DNA of 64,000 nt from Hathewaya massiliensis (GCF_902143515.1 NZ_CABFVD010000005.1:124001-188000), one strand, 5' to 3'; positions 14,846 through 22,962 are shown, counted from the stretch's first letter. Numbers and translations are program-made. The notes: a model not told the origin generated them from the sequence alone.

Positions 14846-15868
14846 ATGAACAAAACAAATGTAAAATGCCCTCGTTGCCATTCTGATAAACTATATAAAT
14901 TCGGATTGGATAAGCAGGCTAATCAAAAATATCAATGTAAAAAATGTAAACGTCAGTTTGCACCCGACTCCGTCACTACTAAGTCGAAATGTAACTATCC
15001 AAGATGCCCTAAGTGTGGTAAAGCAACTTATCTGCACCATAAATATAAACACTATAATAGATATAAATGTGGTGATAAAAAATGTAACCATGTAATTGTT
15101 CAACATCATAACCTCAATATAGATATAGCTTCTAGCGAAGCTGTCTCAGGATCTCTTTCTATTAAGGGAATGAGATTCTCACTACATACCATTTTAACTG
15201 CTTTAACTTTGTATTTTTTAAATAACTCATCAACAAGAGCAATTTCACAATTTCTATTAGTTTCATCCAACATAAAAGTCTCACATGTTACTATAGCTAA
15301 TTGGACTAATAAGTTTGCTCCTTACTTTAAAGCCAAGGCTGATAAATTTAAAACTAATTTAAATTTACAATCTGACGATTGGCATGCCGATGAAACGGTA
15401 GTTTTCATTAATGGTGAACGTTATTATTTATGGTTAGCTATTGACTCTGAAACACGATTTGTTTTAGCATTTCATCTAACAAAATCACGTAGTGAGGATT
15501 CTGCATTTACACTAATAAATCAAGCTAAACAATTTGGAACTCCCACAAACTTTATAACCGATAGGCTACCTTCATATAATCAAGCTGCAGCGAAGCTATT
15601 AAATGAGAGTAAACATGTGCCTGTTGCCCCTATGTCTAGCGACATAACTAATAACTTAATAGAGTCTTTTAATAAAACATTTAAAGCATGGTATAAAGCT
15701 AAAAAAGGTTTTAATTCTTTTGAGAAAGCAAATAATTTAATATCTTTATTTATCTTTCACTATAATTTTATTAGACCTCATGGTTCACTAAATAAGCTAA
15801 CTCCTGCTGAAGTGGCAGGATTCCAAAGCGATAATTTAAATAAATTTTCTTGGTTTGTAGCTGCTTAA
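14846..15868 (+). CDS. DDE transposase of the IS6-like element, with double zinc ribbon
   Basis: Catalyses transposition of the surrounding element. The N-terminal 85 residues hold two zinc ribbons (CPRC...CKKC and CPKC...CGDKKC), then a helix-turn-helix-like region (RAISQFLLVSSNIKVSHVTI). The RNase H-fold core has first Asp in DDWHADETVV, second Asp in FITDRLPSY, and Glu in NNLIESFN, with 33 residues between the last two, close to the D-D-34-E spacing of IS6. The C-terminal HYNFIRPHGSLNKLTPAEVAG is typical of integrase-like transposases. Intact, 340 aa. AAAAGGAGAG precedes the ATG. The TIRs and 8-bp duplication agree with IS6. Confidence 0.9.
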   Translation: MNKTNVKCPRCHSDKLYKFGLDKQANQKYQCKKCKRQFAPDSVTTKSKCNYPRCPKCGKATYLHHKYKHYNRYKCGDKKCNHVIVQHHNLNIDIASSEAVSGSLSIKGMRFSLHTILTALTLYFLNNSSTRAISQFLLVSSNIKVSHVTIANWTNKFAPYFKAKADKFKTNLNLQSDDWHADETVVFINGERYYLWLAIDSETRFVLAFHLTKSRSEDSAFTLINQAKQFGTPTNFITDRLPSYNQAAAKLLNESKHVPVAPMSSDITNNLIESFNKTFKAWYKAKKGFNSFEKANNLISLFIFHYNFIRPHGSLNKLTPAEVAGFQSDNLNKFSWFVAA

Positions 15869-15889
15869 TCTTTATTAATATCTTTGATT

Positions 15890-15919
15890 AACCTGCAAAA
15901 ATCCGCATTATTGCAGGTT
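15890..15919 (+). terminator. Terminator of the transposase gene
   Basis: AACCTGCAA (15890-15898) pairs with TTGCAGGTT (15911-15919), followed by TGTTTG, 21 bp after the stop. Confidence 0.7.
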
Positions 15920-16019
15920 TGTTTGCCATACAATAAAATAATCAAATTTATATAGTTTTTAAAGAACGAGTAATTCTACGAAATATTAAGCTCTTTTTTC
16001 ATATCAGCTTAACAGATTC

Positions 16020-16027
16020 TAAAAATA
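16020..16027. repeat. Right copy of 8-bp target-site duplication
   Basis: TAAAAATA, identical to 14739-14746 and adjoining the right inverted repeat. Confidence 0.65.
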
Positions 16028-16135
16028 AATGCTATATTTAAAATTATGAATTAATCTATAACATTATTACTAAAAGTTACTGTAGAATAAAACACACTAA
16101 AAAGCATAAGCTATATTCGAAAGGGGAGTTTAAAC

Positions 16136-16273
16136 ATGGATAATAAAATGAGAGATACTAAACAAAATAAAACACAAGATGGTAAGTTTAAAAAGAAGAA
16201 TATAAAACACGGAAGAAAAGAAAGTGCTAGAGCAGTATTTAATGAACCTAACCCAGAAGATATAAGAATGTAG
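16136..16273 (+). CDS. Tiny lysine-rich protein 1, 45 aa
   Basis: Unrecognised, below the usual ORF cutoff. ATG at 16136 with AAGGGGAG about 8 nt upstream. The product begins MDNKMRDTKQNK and has FKKKNIKHGRKESARAVF followed by NEPNPEDIRM: a basic N-terminal part and a short acidic tail, hydrophilic and probably disordered. First of three adjacent tiny genes on the same strand. The composition recalls small spore or DNA-associated proteins of clostridia, but no family can be named. Confidence 0.6.
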   Translation: MDNKMRDTKQNKTQDGKFKKKNIKHGRKESARAVFNEPNPEDIRM

Positions 16274-16303
16274 ATTAAAATTATAGAAGGTAGGTAAATT
16301 AAT

Positions 16304-16435
16304 ATGACATATAATAAGAGAGAAAATAGAAAAGCAAAAAAATCTAAAACAAGAAGCGATAAGCCTGTAACTATAGAAGATCATCAAATTGAAAAACATA
16401 AATCTAAAGGTGTAATAAGAGCAGAAGAATATTAA
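16304..16435 (+). CDS. Tiny lysine-rich protein 2, 43 aa
   Basis: Unrecognised. ATG at 16304 preceded by GAAGGTAGG about 9 nt upstream. The product begins MTYNKRENRKAKKSKTRS, followed by a mixed-charge tail ending VIRAEEY. Strongly basic first half, no hydrophobic core, no Cys. Its stop is 14 bp before the next tiny gene, with that gene's Shine-Dalgarno in the gap, so the two are likely translated from one message. Confidence 0.6.
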   Translation: MTYNKRENRKAKKSKTRSDKPVTIEDHQIEKHKSKGVIRAEEY

Positions 16436-16449
16436 AGGAGTGTAGGATT

Positions 16450-16590
16450 ATGAGCAAAGGTGACTATGAAAAAAATAGAATTAGTAGTAAACATGTAGAA
16501 GCAAATAAACCTAATAGTTCTAAGGATAAAAAGGGTAATAAAAAACTTCCTCCATTGTATGAAAACTTTAATGGAGAAAAACTTGAATAG
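16450..16590 (+). CDS. Tiny lysine-rich protein 3, 46 aa
   Basis: Unrecognised. ATG at 16450 with AAAGGAGTG upstream (spacing about 7-9). It begins MSKGDYEKNRISSKHVEANK and ends LPPLYENFNGEKLE. Hydrophilic and basic, probably disordered apart from the C-terminal PPLYENF. Third of the tandem; a strong terminator follows about 75 bp later. The three do not look like copies of each other, only similar in size and composition. Confidence 0.6.
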   Translation: MSKGDYEKNRISSKHVEANKPNSSKDKKGNKKLPPLYENFNGEKLE

Positions 16591-16666
16591 TATTTTAAAT
16601 ATAGAATATAAATGCATATTCTAAACTTAAATGTATTTTATAAGTAAATATTTAAATTTCTTAAGT

Positions 16667-16708
16667 AATAGACCTCTTCATATATTAATTTGAAGAGGTC
16701 TATTTTGC
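16667..16708. terminator. Strong terminator after the tiny-gene cluster
   Basis: A perfect 14-bp stem (AATAGACCTCTTCA 16667-16680 with its complement 16691-16704) followed by TTTGC. Confidence 0.85.
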
Positions 16709-16717
16709 ATCAATGTG

Positions 16718-16746
16718 TTTACACTTATAATTTTAGATATTATAAT
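16718..16746 (+). promoter_or_regulatory. Sigma-A promoter of glsA
   Basis: TTTACA (16718-16723), 17-bp spacer, TATAAT (16741-16746), 43 bp before the start codon. Confidence 0.75.
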
Positions 16747-16789
16747 GAAGAAGAGAAAGAAGAGTTTAACATAAGAGGGTGGGGATAAT

Positions 16790-17707
16790 ATGCAAAGAAT
16801 ACTAGATACTATTATAGATAATAATAGAAAATGGACTAAAGAGGGGAAAGTAGCTTCATATATTCCAGAGCTTACAAATGCCAATGGAGATGCTCTAGGC
16901 ATATGTGTTACTACCTTAGATGGAGAAGAATACTTTGCTGGAGATTTTGAAACAAAATTTACAATACAAAGTATTTCAAAAGTAGTTACCCTAATGCTTG
17001 CTATATGTGATAACGGCAAAGATTATGTTTTTTCAAAAGTTGGTATGGAACCTACAGAAACAGGATTTAATTCAATTACAAATCTTGAGGTACATAATCA
17101 TAATAGACCTTTAAATCCTATGATAAATGCTGGTGCAATTGAGGTTGTATCCTTAATCGCAGGTAGTTCTGCAGAAGAAAAGTTTGAAAGAATATTAAAG
17201 TTTACCAAAAAAATAACTGGAAATGACCAAATAGATATAAATGAAGAAGTATATAAATCTGAAAAGGCAACAGGTGATAGAAATAGGGCCTTAGCTTATT
17301 ATATGAAAAGTACTGGATCCATGGAGGGAGAAGTAGAGGAAATATTAGATGTATATTTTAAGCAATGCTCAATTCAAGTTACTTGTAGAGATATATCTAG
17401 AATTGCAGCTACTTTAGCAAATGCTGGTGTCATGCCCTGGAATAATGAAAGAGTAGTATCTAGAGAAGTTGCTAGGATAATTAAAACCATAATGGTTACT
17501 TGTGGAATGTATGATGAATCAGGTAATTTTGCAGTACATATTGGAATACCCGCAAAAAGTGGAGTTGGTGGGGGAATTTTGGCAGCAGTACCTAGAAGAA
17601 TGGGCATAGGCGTAGTTGGACCAGCTTTAGATAAAAAAGGTAATAGTATAGGTGGGATAAGAGTTTTAGAAGAATTATCTAGGGAATTAGATCTTAGTAT
17701 TTTCTAA
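16790..17707 (+). CDS. glsA: Glutaminase
   Basis: Hydrolyses glutamine to glutamate and ammonia; beta-lactamase-like fold with a Ser-x-x-Lys pair. Seen: IQSISKVVTL (Ser61, Lys64), NPMINAGAIEVVSLI, SEKATGDRNRALAYYM, YFKQCSI and the C-terminal GIPAKSGVGGGI. 305 aa, the normal length of the bacterial GlsA/YbaS family, without regulatory domains. The ATG has AGGGTGGGGATA upstream. Monocistronic, with its own promoter and terminator. In some bacteria glutaminase contributes to acid resistance; nothing in the sequence tells whether that holds here. Confidence 0.95.
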   Translation: MQRILDTIIDNNRKWTKEGKVASYIPELTNANGDALGICVTTLDGEEYFAGDFETKFTIQSISKVVTLMLAICDNGKDYVFSKVGMEPTETGFNSITNLEVHNHNRPLNPMINAGAIEVVSLIAGSSAEEKFERILKFTKKITGNDQIDINEEVYKSEKATGDRNRALAYYMKSTGSMEGEVEEILDVYFKQCSIQVTCRDISRIAATLANAGVMPWNNERVVSREVARIIKTIMVTCGMYDESGNFAVHIGIPAKSGVGGGILAAVPRRMGIGVVGPALDKKGNSIGGIRVLEELSRELDLSIF

Positions 17708-17714
17708 AAAAATT

Positions 17715-17749
17715 GCTGTCTTTAAATTTTACAAAGACAGCTTTTTTTT
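17715..17749 (+). terminator. Terminator of glsA
   Basis: GCTGTCTTT and AAAGACAGC with a 9-nt loop and eight T, an ideal intrinsic terminator. Confidence 0.9.
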
Positions 17750-17816
17750 ATATTTGATGGATTAAGGGGAATAATATATAATAATTTATATATGCCTAAA
17801 GAAAGGAAGTAGAGAG

Positions 17817-20465
17817 TTGAACAGAGAAAGATTAGTTATATTAGATGGAAATAGTTTAATGTATAGAGCCTTTTTTGCTATGCCGGACCTTACTAATTCA
17901 GAAGGACTACATACAAATGCTATATATGGGTTTATAAGTATGTTACTTAAAATAAAAAGTGAGTTTAAACCGGACTATATAGTAGCAACCTTTGATAAAA
18001 AAGCTCCAACTTTTAGACATAAAGAATATGAAGAGTATAAGGCAGGAAGAAAAAAAATGCCTTCAGAACTAAGGGAACAAATTCCACATTTAAGGGAATT
18101 TTTAAAAATGTATGCCATAAGTATTTTTGAGATTGAAGGGTATGAAGCAGATGACTTAATAGGTACTCTGTCTGTCTTTGCAGAAGAGCAAGGTATGGAA
18201 GTTTATGTTGTAACCGGGGACAAAGATGCACTTCAACTTGCTACAGACAATGTAAATATAGTGCTAAATAAAAAAGGAATAAGTGAAGTAGAAGTTTACA
18301 ATAGAGAGAGAATAATAAAGGAAATGGAAGTTACTCCAAAAGAGTTTATAGATGTTAAAGGTCTTATGGGAGATAAGTCTGACAATATAAAAGGTGTTCC
18401 TGGAATTGGAGAAAAAACTGCATTTAAGCTTATAAAAGAATATAAATCCATAGAGAATTTATTAGAAAACATTGATAATTTAAGTGGAGCAAAACTTAAA
18501 GAGAATTTAGTAACATATAGAGAACAAGCTATTTTAAGTAAGAAACTTTCAACTATAGTTACTCATGTGCCTATAGATATAGATATGAGTTTAATAAAAT
18601 CCAAGGAAGAATTAGATCTTAAGGGTATAGAAGAGTTATTTTTAAGACTTCAGTTTAAATCTTTTTTAAAGAAGTTACCGGAATTTGAGAATAGAGAAGT
18701 GATTTTAGAAGAAGAACCCCAAGATCTTAAGGAAGAAAAAGTTGAGGGGAAGAATTTAAAAGAATATACTATATTGCAAGTAGATAAATTAAAGGATTTA
18801 GAGAACGTAAACATAAAGGGAGAGATGTATCTTACTTATACCTTAGAAAATGAAAATGTATTGTCCAATATGGAACTTTCTACTATAAATCTTTTAGTTG
18901 ATAAGAATATAATAAAAATAAATTACAAAGCCTTAAAACAAGAAGATGAAAATAAAGCAAAATATTTATTAGAAGGTATATTTAGTGAAGAAAATAACAT
19001 AATAACTCATGGTGTTAAAAACTTATATACTTATATGAAAAAGATAAATCTAGAAGGTAGAATTGTAGAATTTGATACAGAAATAGCTGCATATTTAATA
19101 GACCCAGGAAAAAAGGGATATGAGTTAAAATCTTTAGAAGAAAGTATCCTTCATGTGAATTTTGAAGAAAACCTAGAGGAGTTAAAACTTTTATATTTAA
19201 AAGATATCTATAAATATTTTAAAGAGGAAGTAAAAAAATTAAATATGGAAGAACTATTATATAAAGTAGAAATACCACTAACTTTTGTTATATCTTCTAT
19301 GGAGTATGAAGGTTTTAGAATTGATATAGATATACTTAATGATCTAGGAGAAAAATTTATATCAGAAATAAATAAAATAGAAGAAGAAATATATAATCTT
19401 TCAGGTGAAGAATTCAATGTAAAATCCCCAAAACAACTAGGAAAAATTTTATTTGAAAAACTAGACTTGCCTGTTATAAAAAAGACTAAGACAGGATATT
19501 CTACAGATGCAGAGGTTTTAGAGGCTTTAAAAGATAAGCATGATATAATAGAAAAGGTAATTTATCATAGACAACTTTCAAAATTATATTCAACATATAT
19601 AGAAGGGCTTAGAAATGTAATTGATAAGGATAATAAAATACATTCAAGTTTCAACCAAACTGTTACTACAACAGGTAGACTATCAAGCACAGAACCTAAC
19701 CTTCAAAATATACCTATAAAATATGCTATGGGAAGAGAAATAAGAAAAATTTTTGTGCCTTATGAGGAAGAGTCTCTTATACTATCAGCAGATTATTCTC
19801 AGATAGAGCTTCGAGTTTTAGCTCATATATCAGGGGATAAGAAATTAATAGAGGCTTTTAAAAATCATAGTGATATTCATAGCAAAACAGCTTCTGAGGT
19901 GTTTAAGGTTCCACTTGAGGAAGTCACACCACTTATGAGAAGTAATGCAAAAGCTGTTAACTTTGGTATAGTCTATGGCATAGGTGATTTTAGTCTTGCA
20001 AAAGATATTAATGTAGGGAGAAAAGAGGCAAAACAATATATAGATACCTATTTTGAAAGATATCCAAAGGTAAAAGAATACTTAGATAGAACTATACTAG
20101 AAGCTAAAGAAAATTTAATGGTTAAAACTATTTTAAATAGAGGAAGGTTTATCCCGGAAATTGGGGCTTCTAAAAAAATGATAGTTGCCTTGGGAGAGAG
20201 GCTTGCAATGAATACTCCAATACAAGGCAGTGCAGCAGATATAATAAAACTTGCCATGGTTAAGGTTTATAATGAATTAAAAGATAGGGGATTAAAATCA
20301 AAACTTATACTTCAGGTTCATGATGAACTTATATTAAATGTTCATAAAGATGAATTAGATGAAGTTACGAACATAGTAAAAGAAAGCATGGAAGGTGCTA
20401 TAGAGCTTAATGTACCTTTAGAAGTTGATATAAATATAGGTTCTAATTGGTATGAGGCTAAATAA
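17817..20465 (+). CDS. polA: DNA polymerase I
   Basis: Gap-filling and Okazaki-processing polymerase, 882 aa. Residues 1-300 are the 5'-3' exonuclease (LDGNSLMYRAFFAMP, EGYEADDLIGTL, GDKSDNIKGVPGIGEKTA). Residues about 310-480 are a degenerate 3'-5' exonuclease: the exo I Asp-x-Glu is not found, so proofreading is probably absent, as in Bacillus PolA. Residues 500-882 are the polymerase (SADYSQIELRVLAHI, RSNAKAVNFGIVYG, QVHDELIL). The start is TTG at 17817 with AAAGGAAG about 9 nt upstream; the product begins MNRERLVILDG, so no ATG upstream is needed. It is followed at 16 bp by coaE. Confidence 0.96.
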   Translation: MNRERLVILDGNSLMYRAFFAMPDLTNSEGLHTNAIYGFISMLLKIKSEFKPDYIVATFDKKAPTFRHKEYEEYKAGRKKMPSELREQIPHLREFLKMYAISIFEIEGYEADDLIGTLSVFAEEQGMEVYVVTGDKDALQLATDNVNIVLNKKGISEVEVYNRERIIKEMEVTPKEFIDVKGLMGDKSDNIKGVPGIGEKTAFKLIKEYKSIENLLENIDNLSGAKLKENLVTYREQAILSKKLSTIVTHVPIDIDMSLIKSKEELDLKGIEELFLRLQFKSFLKKLPEFENREVILEEEPQDLKEEKVEGKNLKEYTILQVDKLKDLENVNIKGEMYLTYTLENENVLSNMELSTINLLVDKNIIKINYKALKQEDENKAKYLLEGIFSEENNIITHGVKNLYTYMKKINLEGRIVEFDTEIAAYLIDPGKKGYELKSLEESILHVNFEENLEELKLLYLKDIYKYFKEEVKKLNMEELLYKVEIPLTFVISSMEYEGFRIDIDILNDLGEKFISEINKIEEEIYNLSGEEFNVKSPKQLGKILFEKLDLPVIKKTKTGYSTDAEVLEALKDKHDIIEKVIYHRQLSKLYSTYIEGLRNVIDKDNKIHSSFNQTVTTTGRLSSTEPNLQNIPIKYAMGREIRKIFVPYEEESLILSADYSQIELRVLAHISGDKKLIEAFKNHSDIHSKTASEVFKVPLEEVTPLMRSNAKAVNFGIVYGIGDFSLAKDINVGRKEAKQYIDTYFERYPKVKEYLDRTILEAKENLMVKTILNRGRFIPEIGASKKMIVALGERLAMNTPIQGSAADIIKLAMVKVYNELKDRGLKSKLILQVHDELILNVHKDELDEVTNIVKESMEGAIELNVPLEVDINIGSNWYEAK

Positions 20466-20481
20466 GCTTTAAGGTGAAATT

Positions 20482-21084
20482 ATGATTAAAATAGGACTTA
20501 CAGGTGGAATTGGAAGTGGTAAAAGTACCATTTCCTCCTACCTTTTAAAAAAAGGTGTTACTGTTATTGATGCAGATAAAATAAGTAGAGAAATATATAA
20601 TATATATCCTAATTTAAAAAATGAAATTAAGAATTCTTTTGGAGAAGAATTTTTAGATGAAAAAGGAAATTTAAAAAGAAGAGAATTAGGGAATTATGTA
20701 TTTAAATTTAAGGGAAAGAGAAAAAAATTAGAACACATAGTGATGCCATATATAAAGAAAGAGATTTTCATAAGATTAAAAAGTTATGAAGAGAATGGTG
20801 TGGAAGTATGTATATTAGATGCACCTACATTAATTGAGAATAATCTGCATAAAAAAATGGATGTAAATATATTAGTATATGTTGACATTAAAACTCAAGT
20901 AAGTAGAGTTATGAAGAGAGATAATCTAAGCTATGAAGATACCTTAAGACGCATAAATGCGCAACTACCATTAAAAAAGAAAAAAAAGAAAGTGCAGTAT
21001 ATTATAGATAACAGCGGTGACGTTAAAGATAGCTTTTTACAATTAGAAGAAGTGTTAAATGATATACAAGAAAAATATAAATAA
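20482..21084 (+). CDS. coaE: Dephospho-CoA kinase
   Basis: Last step of coenzyme A synthesis: phosphorylates the 3'-OH of dephospho-CoA. Seen: the P-loop LTGGIGSGKST (residues 5-15), DADKISREI with the substrate Asp, a lid region with basic residues, and VYVDIKTQVSRVMKRDN. 200 aa, typical. AAGGTGAAA lies 6-8 nt before the ATG. It sits 16 bp after polA and 20 bp before a lytic transglycosylase, the usual polA-coaE arrangement of Firmicutes. A lysine run (KKKKKK) near residue 170 is unusual but plausible in this AT-rich genome. Confidence 0.95.
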   Translation: MIKIGLTGGIGSGKSTISSYLLKKGVTVIDADKISREIYNIYPNLKNEIKNSFGEEFLDEKGNLKRRELGNYVFKFKGKRKKLEHIVMPYIKKEIFIRLKSYEENGVEVCILDAPTLIENNLHKKMDVNILVYVDIKTQVSRVMKRDNLSYEDTLRRINAQLPLKKKKKKVQYIIDNSGDVKDSFLQLEEVLNDIQEKYK

Positions 21085-21104
21085 GAGAAAGGTATGGGGG
21101 ATTT

Positions 21105-21680
21105 ATGAGAAAAAAGTTAGCCTTAATTATTTTCTTAATTATAGCAATTATAATTGGTGCATTATACATAAATAAAAAACAAATTCAAAAGAAGATGTAT
21201 CCAACTACATATTTAGAAACCATATTAGAAAACTCTAAAAAATATAACTTAGATCCTTATCTTGTTTTAGCAGTAATAAAGGCAGAAAGTGATTTTCATG
21301 TGGAGGCTGTATCTAATCAAGATGCAAGAGGGCTTATGCAAATAACTCCAGATACAGGAAAATGGATATGGGAAAAGATGGGCTTTAAGAATTTTCAGGG
21401 AGATGAGCTTTTTGATCCTCAAACTAACATAAAAATGGGTTGTTGGTATTTAGATAACCTTAGCAAAGAGTTTAACAGTAATAGGGTTCTAGTTTTAGCA
21501 GCTTATAATGGCGGAAGAGGAAATGTTAATAAATGGCTTAAAGATCCTTCACTATCTAAAGATGGTAAAACTTTAGATACTATACCCTTTAAAGAAACTG
21601 ATGAGTATGTTAAAAAAATAAAAGTGAATTATGAAATGTATAAAAAAATATATAGTTCTTTAGAAGAAGGAAAAAAATAA
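21105..21680 (+). CDS. Lytic transglycosylase (SLT domain), membrane anchored
   Basis: Cleaves peptidoglycan glycan strands. Residues 4-22 form one membrane segment (LALIIFLIIAIIIGALYI) with Lys/Arg before it, so it is an N-terminal anchor or uncleaved signal. The SLT domain follows: VIKAESDFHVEAVS with catalytic Glu61, ARGLMQITPDTGKWI, and LAAYNGGRGNVNKWL. 191 aa, a minimal single-domain enzyme without extra wall-binding modules. Located 20 bp after coaE, with GGGGG before the ATG, so probably in the polA operon. Similar genes occur after coaE in other clostridia (recollection, not checked). Confidence 0.92.
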   Translation: MRKKLALIIFLIIAIIIGALYINKKQIQKKMYPTTYLETILENSKKYNLDPYLVLAVIKAESDFHVEAVSNQDARGLMQITPDTGKWIWEKMGFKNFQGDELFDPQTNIKMGCWYLDNLSKEFNSNRVLVLAAYNGGRGNVNKWLKDPSLSKDGKTLDTIPFKETDEYVKKIKVNYEMYKKIYSSLEEGKK

Positions 21681-21685
21681 TTATA

Positions 21686-21715
21686 TTGACATTAAGGTAA
21701 AAGGTAAGCTATTAT
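21686..21715 (+). promoter_or_regulatory. Promoter of tRNA-Leu
   Basis: TTGACA (21686-21691), 18-bp spacer, TATTAT (21710-21715), about 31 bp before the mature tRNA. Confidence 0.65.
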
Positions 21716-21746
21716 ATGTATGTAAAATAATTTTTAGCTACCTTAT

Positions 21747-21833
21747 GCAGATGTGGCGAAATCGGCAGACGCGCTATCTTGAGGGGGTAGTGGAGGTATC
21801 TCCGTATGGGTTCAAGTCCCATCATCTGCACCA
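21747..21833 (+). tRNA. tRNA-Leu (anticodon GAG)
   Basis: 87 nt including encoded CCA. The acceptor GCAGATG pairs with CATCTGC, then ACCA. The anticodon stem CTATC/GGTAG encloses the loop TTGAGGG, giving GAG, which reads CUC and CUU. A long variable arm (class II tRNA) and the T-loop GGGTTCAAGTCCC are present. Single gene, not in an rRNA or tRNA array. Confidence 0.96.
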
Positions 21834-21836
21834 TAT

Positions 21837-21872
21837 AAAAAAGACATCAAAATTGATTTTGATGTCTTTTTT
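21837..21872 (+). terminator. Terminator of tRNA-Leu
   Basis: AAAAGACATCAAAA, TTGA loop, complement, six T; begins 4 nt after the CCA end. Confidence 0.9.
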
Positions 21873-22014
21873 AATATTAATTATTTTTTTAATATTAATA
21901 TAGGAATTTATTAAAAAAGTATGTTAGAATATATGTAGATATAAGAGTATAAGGATAATTACATAATTTATATAAATCCTTTAATTTATTATTTTAAGGA
22001 GTTGAAATATTCAT

Positions 22015-22449
22015 ATGAATAAAAAGAAATTTAAAGGAAAAGAATCACTAATAACTTTAGAAAGCTACTTAAGAGAATTTATAGTAGAAAATTTAGATAC
22101 AATAAATATAGGTGGGAAAGCATTAAAAATATATGAATGTGAGGATGGAACTACAGGCATAGGTTTAAATACAGATGTAGGGGTTATAGATGTACTAGCT
22201 ACAGATGAAGAAGAACATTTTGTTGTGTTTCACCTTAGAATGAATAAGGCTAATGAAGCAACTTTGGGACAAACACTAAAATATATGGGATGGGTTAAAA
22301 ATAAATTAGCATCTGATAAAAAAGTTTTGGGGATTATTGTATCTAGAGAATTTGATAAAAATTTAAAATATGCAGTAACTCAAGTAGAGAATGTGAACCT
22401 ATTCCAATATAAAGTAGAATTTAATATGGAGCCCGCTGATATTGAATAA
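22015..22449 (+). CDS. PDDEXK-fold nuclease-like protein with degenerate active site
   Basis: The sequence follows the NucS C-terminal/restriction-like nuclease pattern: TLESYLREFIVENLD, then TDVGVIDVLATDEEEHFVVFHLRM, then TLGQTLKYMGWVKNKL, then KVLGIIVSREFDKNLKYAV. Asp59 of the VGVIDVLA motif is kept, but the next motif, normally I-E-L-K, is FHLR (residues 72-75), so the catalytic Glu and Lys are replaced by His73 and Arg75. The Gln-containing motif (GQ) is intact. 144 aa, without partner domains. It is probably a DNA-binding or regulatory remnant of the fold rather than a nuclease; fold assignment by motif pattern only. Monogenic, between two terminators. Confidence 0.65.
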   Translation: MNKKKFKGKESLITLESYLREFIVENLDTINIGGKALKIYECEDGTTGIGLNTDVGVIDVLATDEEEHFVVFHLRMNKANEATLGQTLKYMGWVKNKLASDKKVLGIIVSREFDKNLKYAVTQVENVNLFQYKVEFNMEPADIE

Positions 22450-22460
22450 GCTATAAGAAA

Positions 22461-22500
22461 AAAATTAACTTCAGGTTATGTGTTACTTGAAGTTAATTTT
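22461..22500. terminator. Terminator after the PDDEXK-like gene
   Basis: AAAATTAACTTCA (22461-22473) with its complement (22488-22500), 14-nt loop. Confidence 0.8.
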
Positions 22501-22593
22501 ATATAACAATATATTTGTTTATTTATGTATTTTAAAGATATACTTAACTTTAAAATAAAAAAGTAGTATAATAAAAAGAAAAGGGGAATTGTA

Positions 22594-22962
22594 ATGATAA
22601 AATTTGAGAGAAATGTTGATCCAGTATTAATAAGAGATAATAAAGATTTACTCTATAAAAATTTAAAATTATTCGAAGAAAAATTAAATTCTGTACACGA
22701 AGAAAGTGAGCACACATTTAACATGGATGAATGCTCAGTAGATTTTTCGAACTATTCAAACAACTCATACAGTGTAAAAATGAAAAATAGTAAATTTATA
22801 ATAACTGTATATGAGAATAGAGAAGAAAAAAATAGTAATGAGTATGATTTAGATGAATTTTATAAATTAAAAGTTTTAAGCAATTTCCAAATTTGCGAAG
22901 TTCTTTATGAAATATATTCTAAATTAGATGATATAATCAAGTTTAATCTTTGTATGGAGTAA
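22594..22962 (+). CDS. Hypothetical protein, 122 aa
   Basis: Not recognised. A soluble, mixed-charge protein: an N-terminal region (FERNVDPVLIRDNKDLLY), a helical middle (YKNLKLFEEKLNSVHEE), a beta-like segment (YSVKMKNSKFIITVYEN) and a C-terminal helix (CEVLYEIYSKLDDIIKF). No signal, membrane segment or catalytic motif. AAAAGGGGAA lies 6-8 nt before the ATG. It converges on the XRE regulator with only 28 bp between the stops, sharing a terminator hairpin. It reads as a real gene; function unknown. Confidence 0.6.
   Translation: MIKFERNVDPVLIRDNKDLLYKNLKLFEEKLNSVHEESEHTFNMDECSVDFSNYSNNSYSVKMKNSKFIITVYENREEKNSNEYDLDEFYKLKVLSNFQICEVLYEIYSKLDDIIKFNLCME

Larger units (their letters stand above)
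14747..16019 (+). mobile_element. IS6-like insertion sequence, about 1.27 kb, complete
   Basis: The terminal inverted repeats read ATCTGTTAAGTTATATGAA on the left and ATCTGTTAAGCTGATATGAA on the right (complement), about 20 bp with one base difference and one indel, then drifting. They resemble the TCTGTT core of IS6-family ends. The element holds one intact DDE transposase gene and its terminator, and is bounded by an 8-bp direct repeat. All parts are intact, so it may be active. Confidence 0.75.

Noticed and set aside
16130-16399. Minus-strand open frame of 89 codons opposite the first two tiny genes
   Set aside because: Hydrophobic, Phe/Ile/Leu-rich translation typical of antisense AT-rich DNA, without Shine-Dalgarno. 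The plus-strand tiny genes have ribosome-binding sites and plausible composition.
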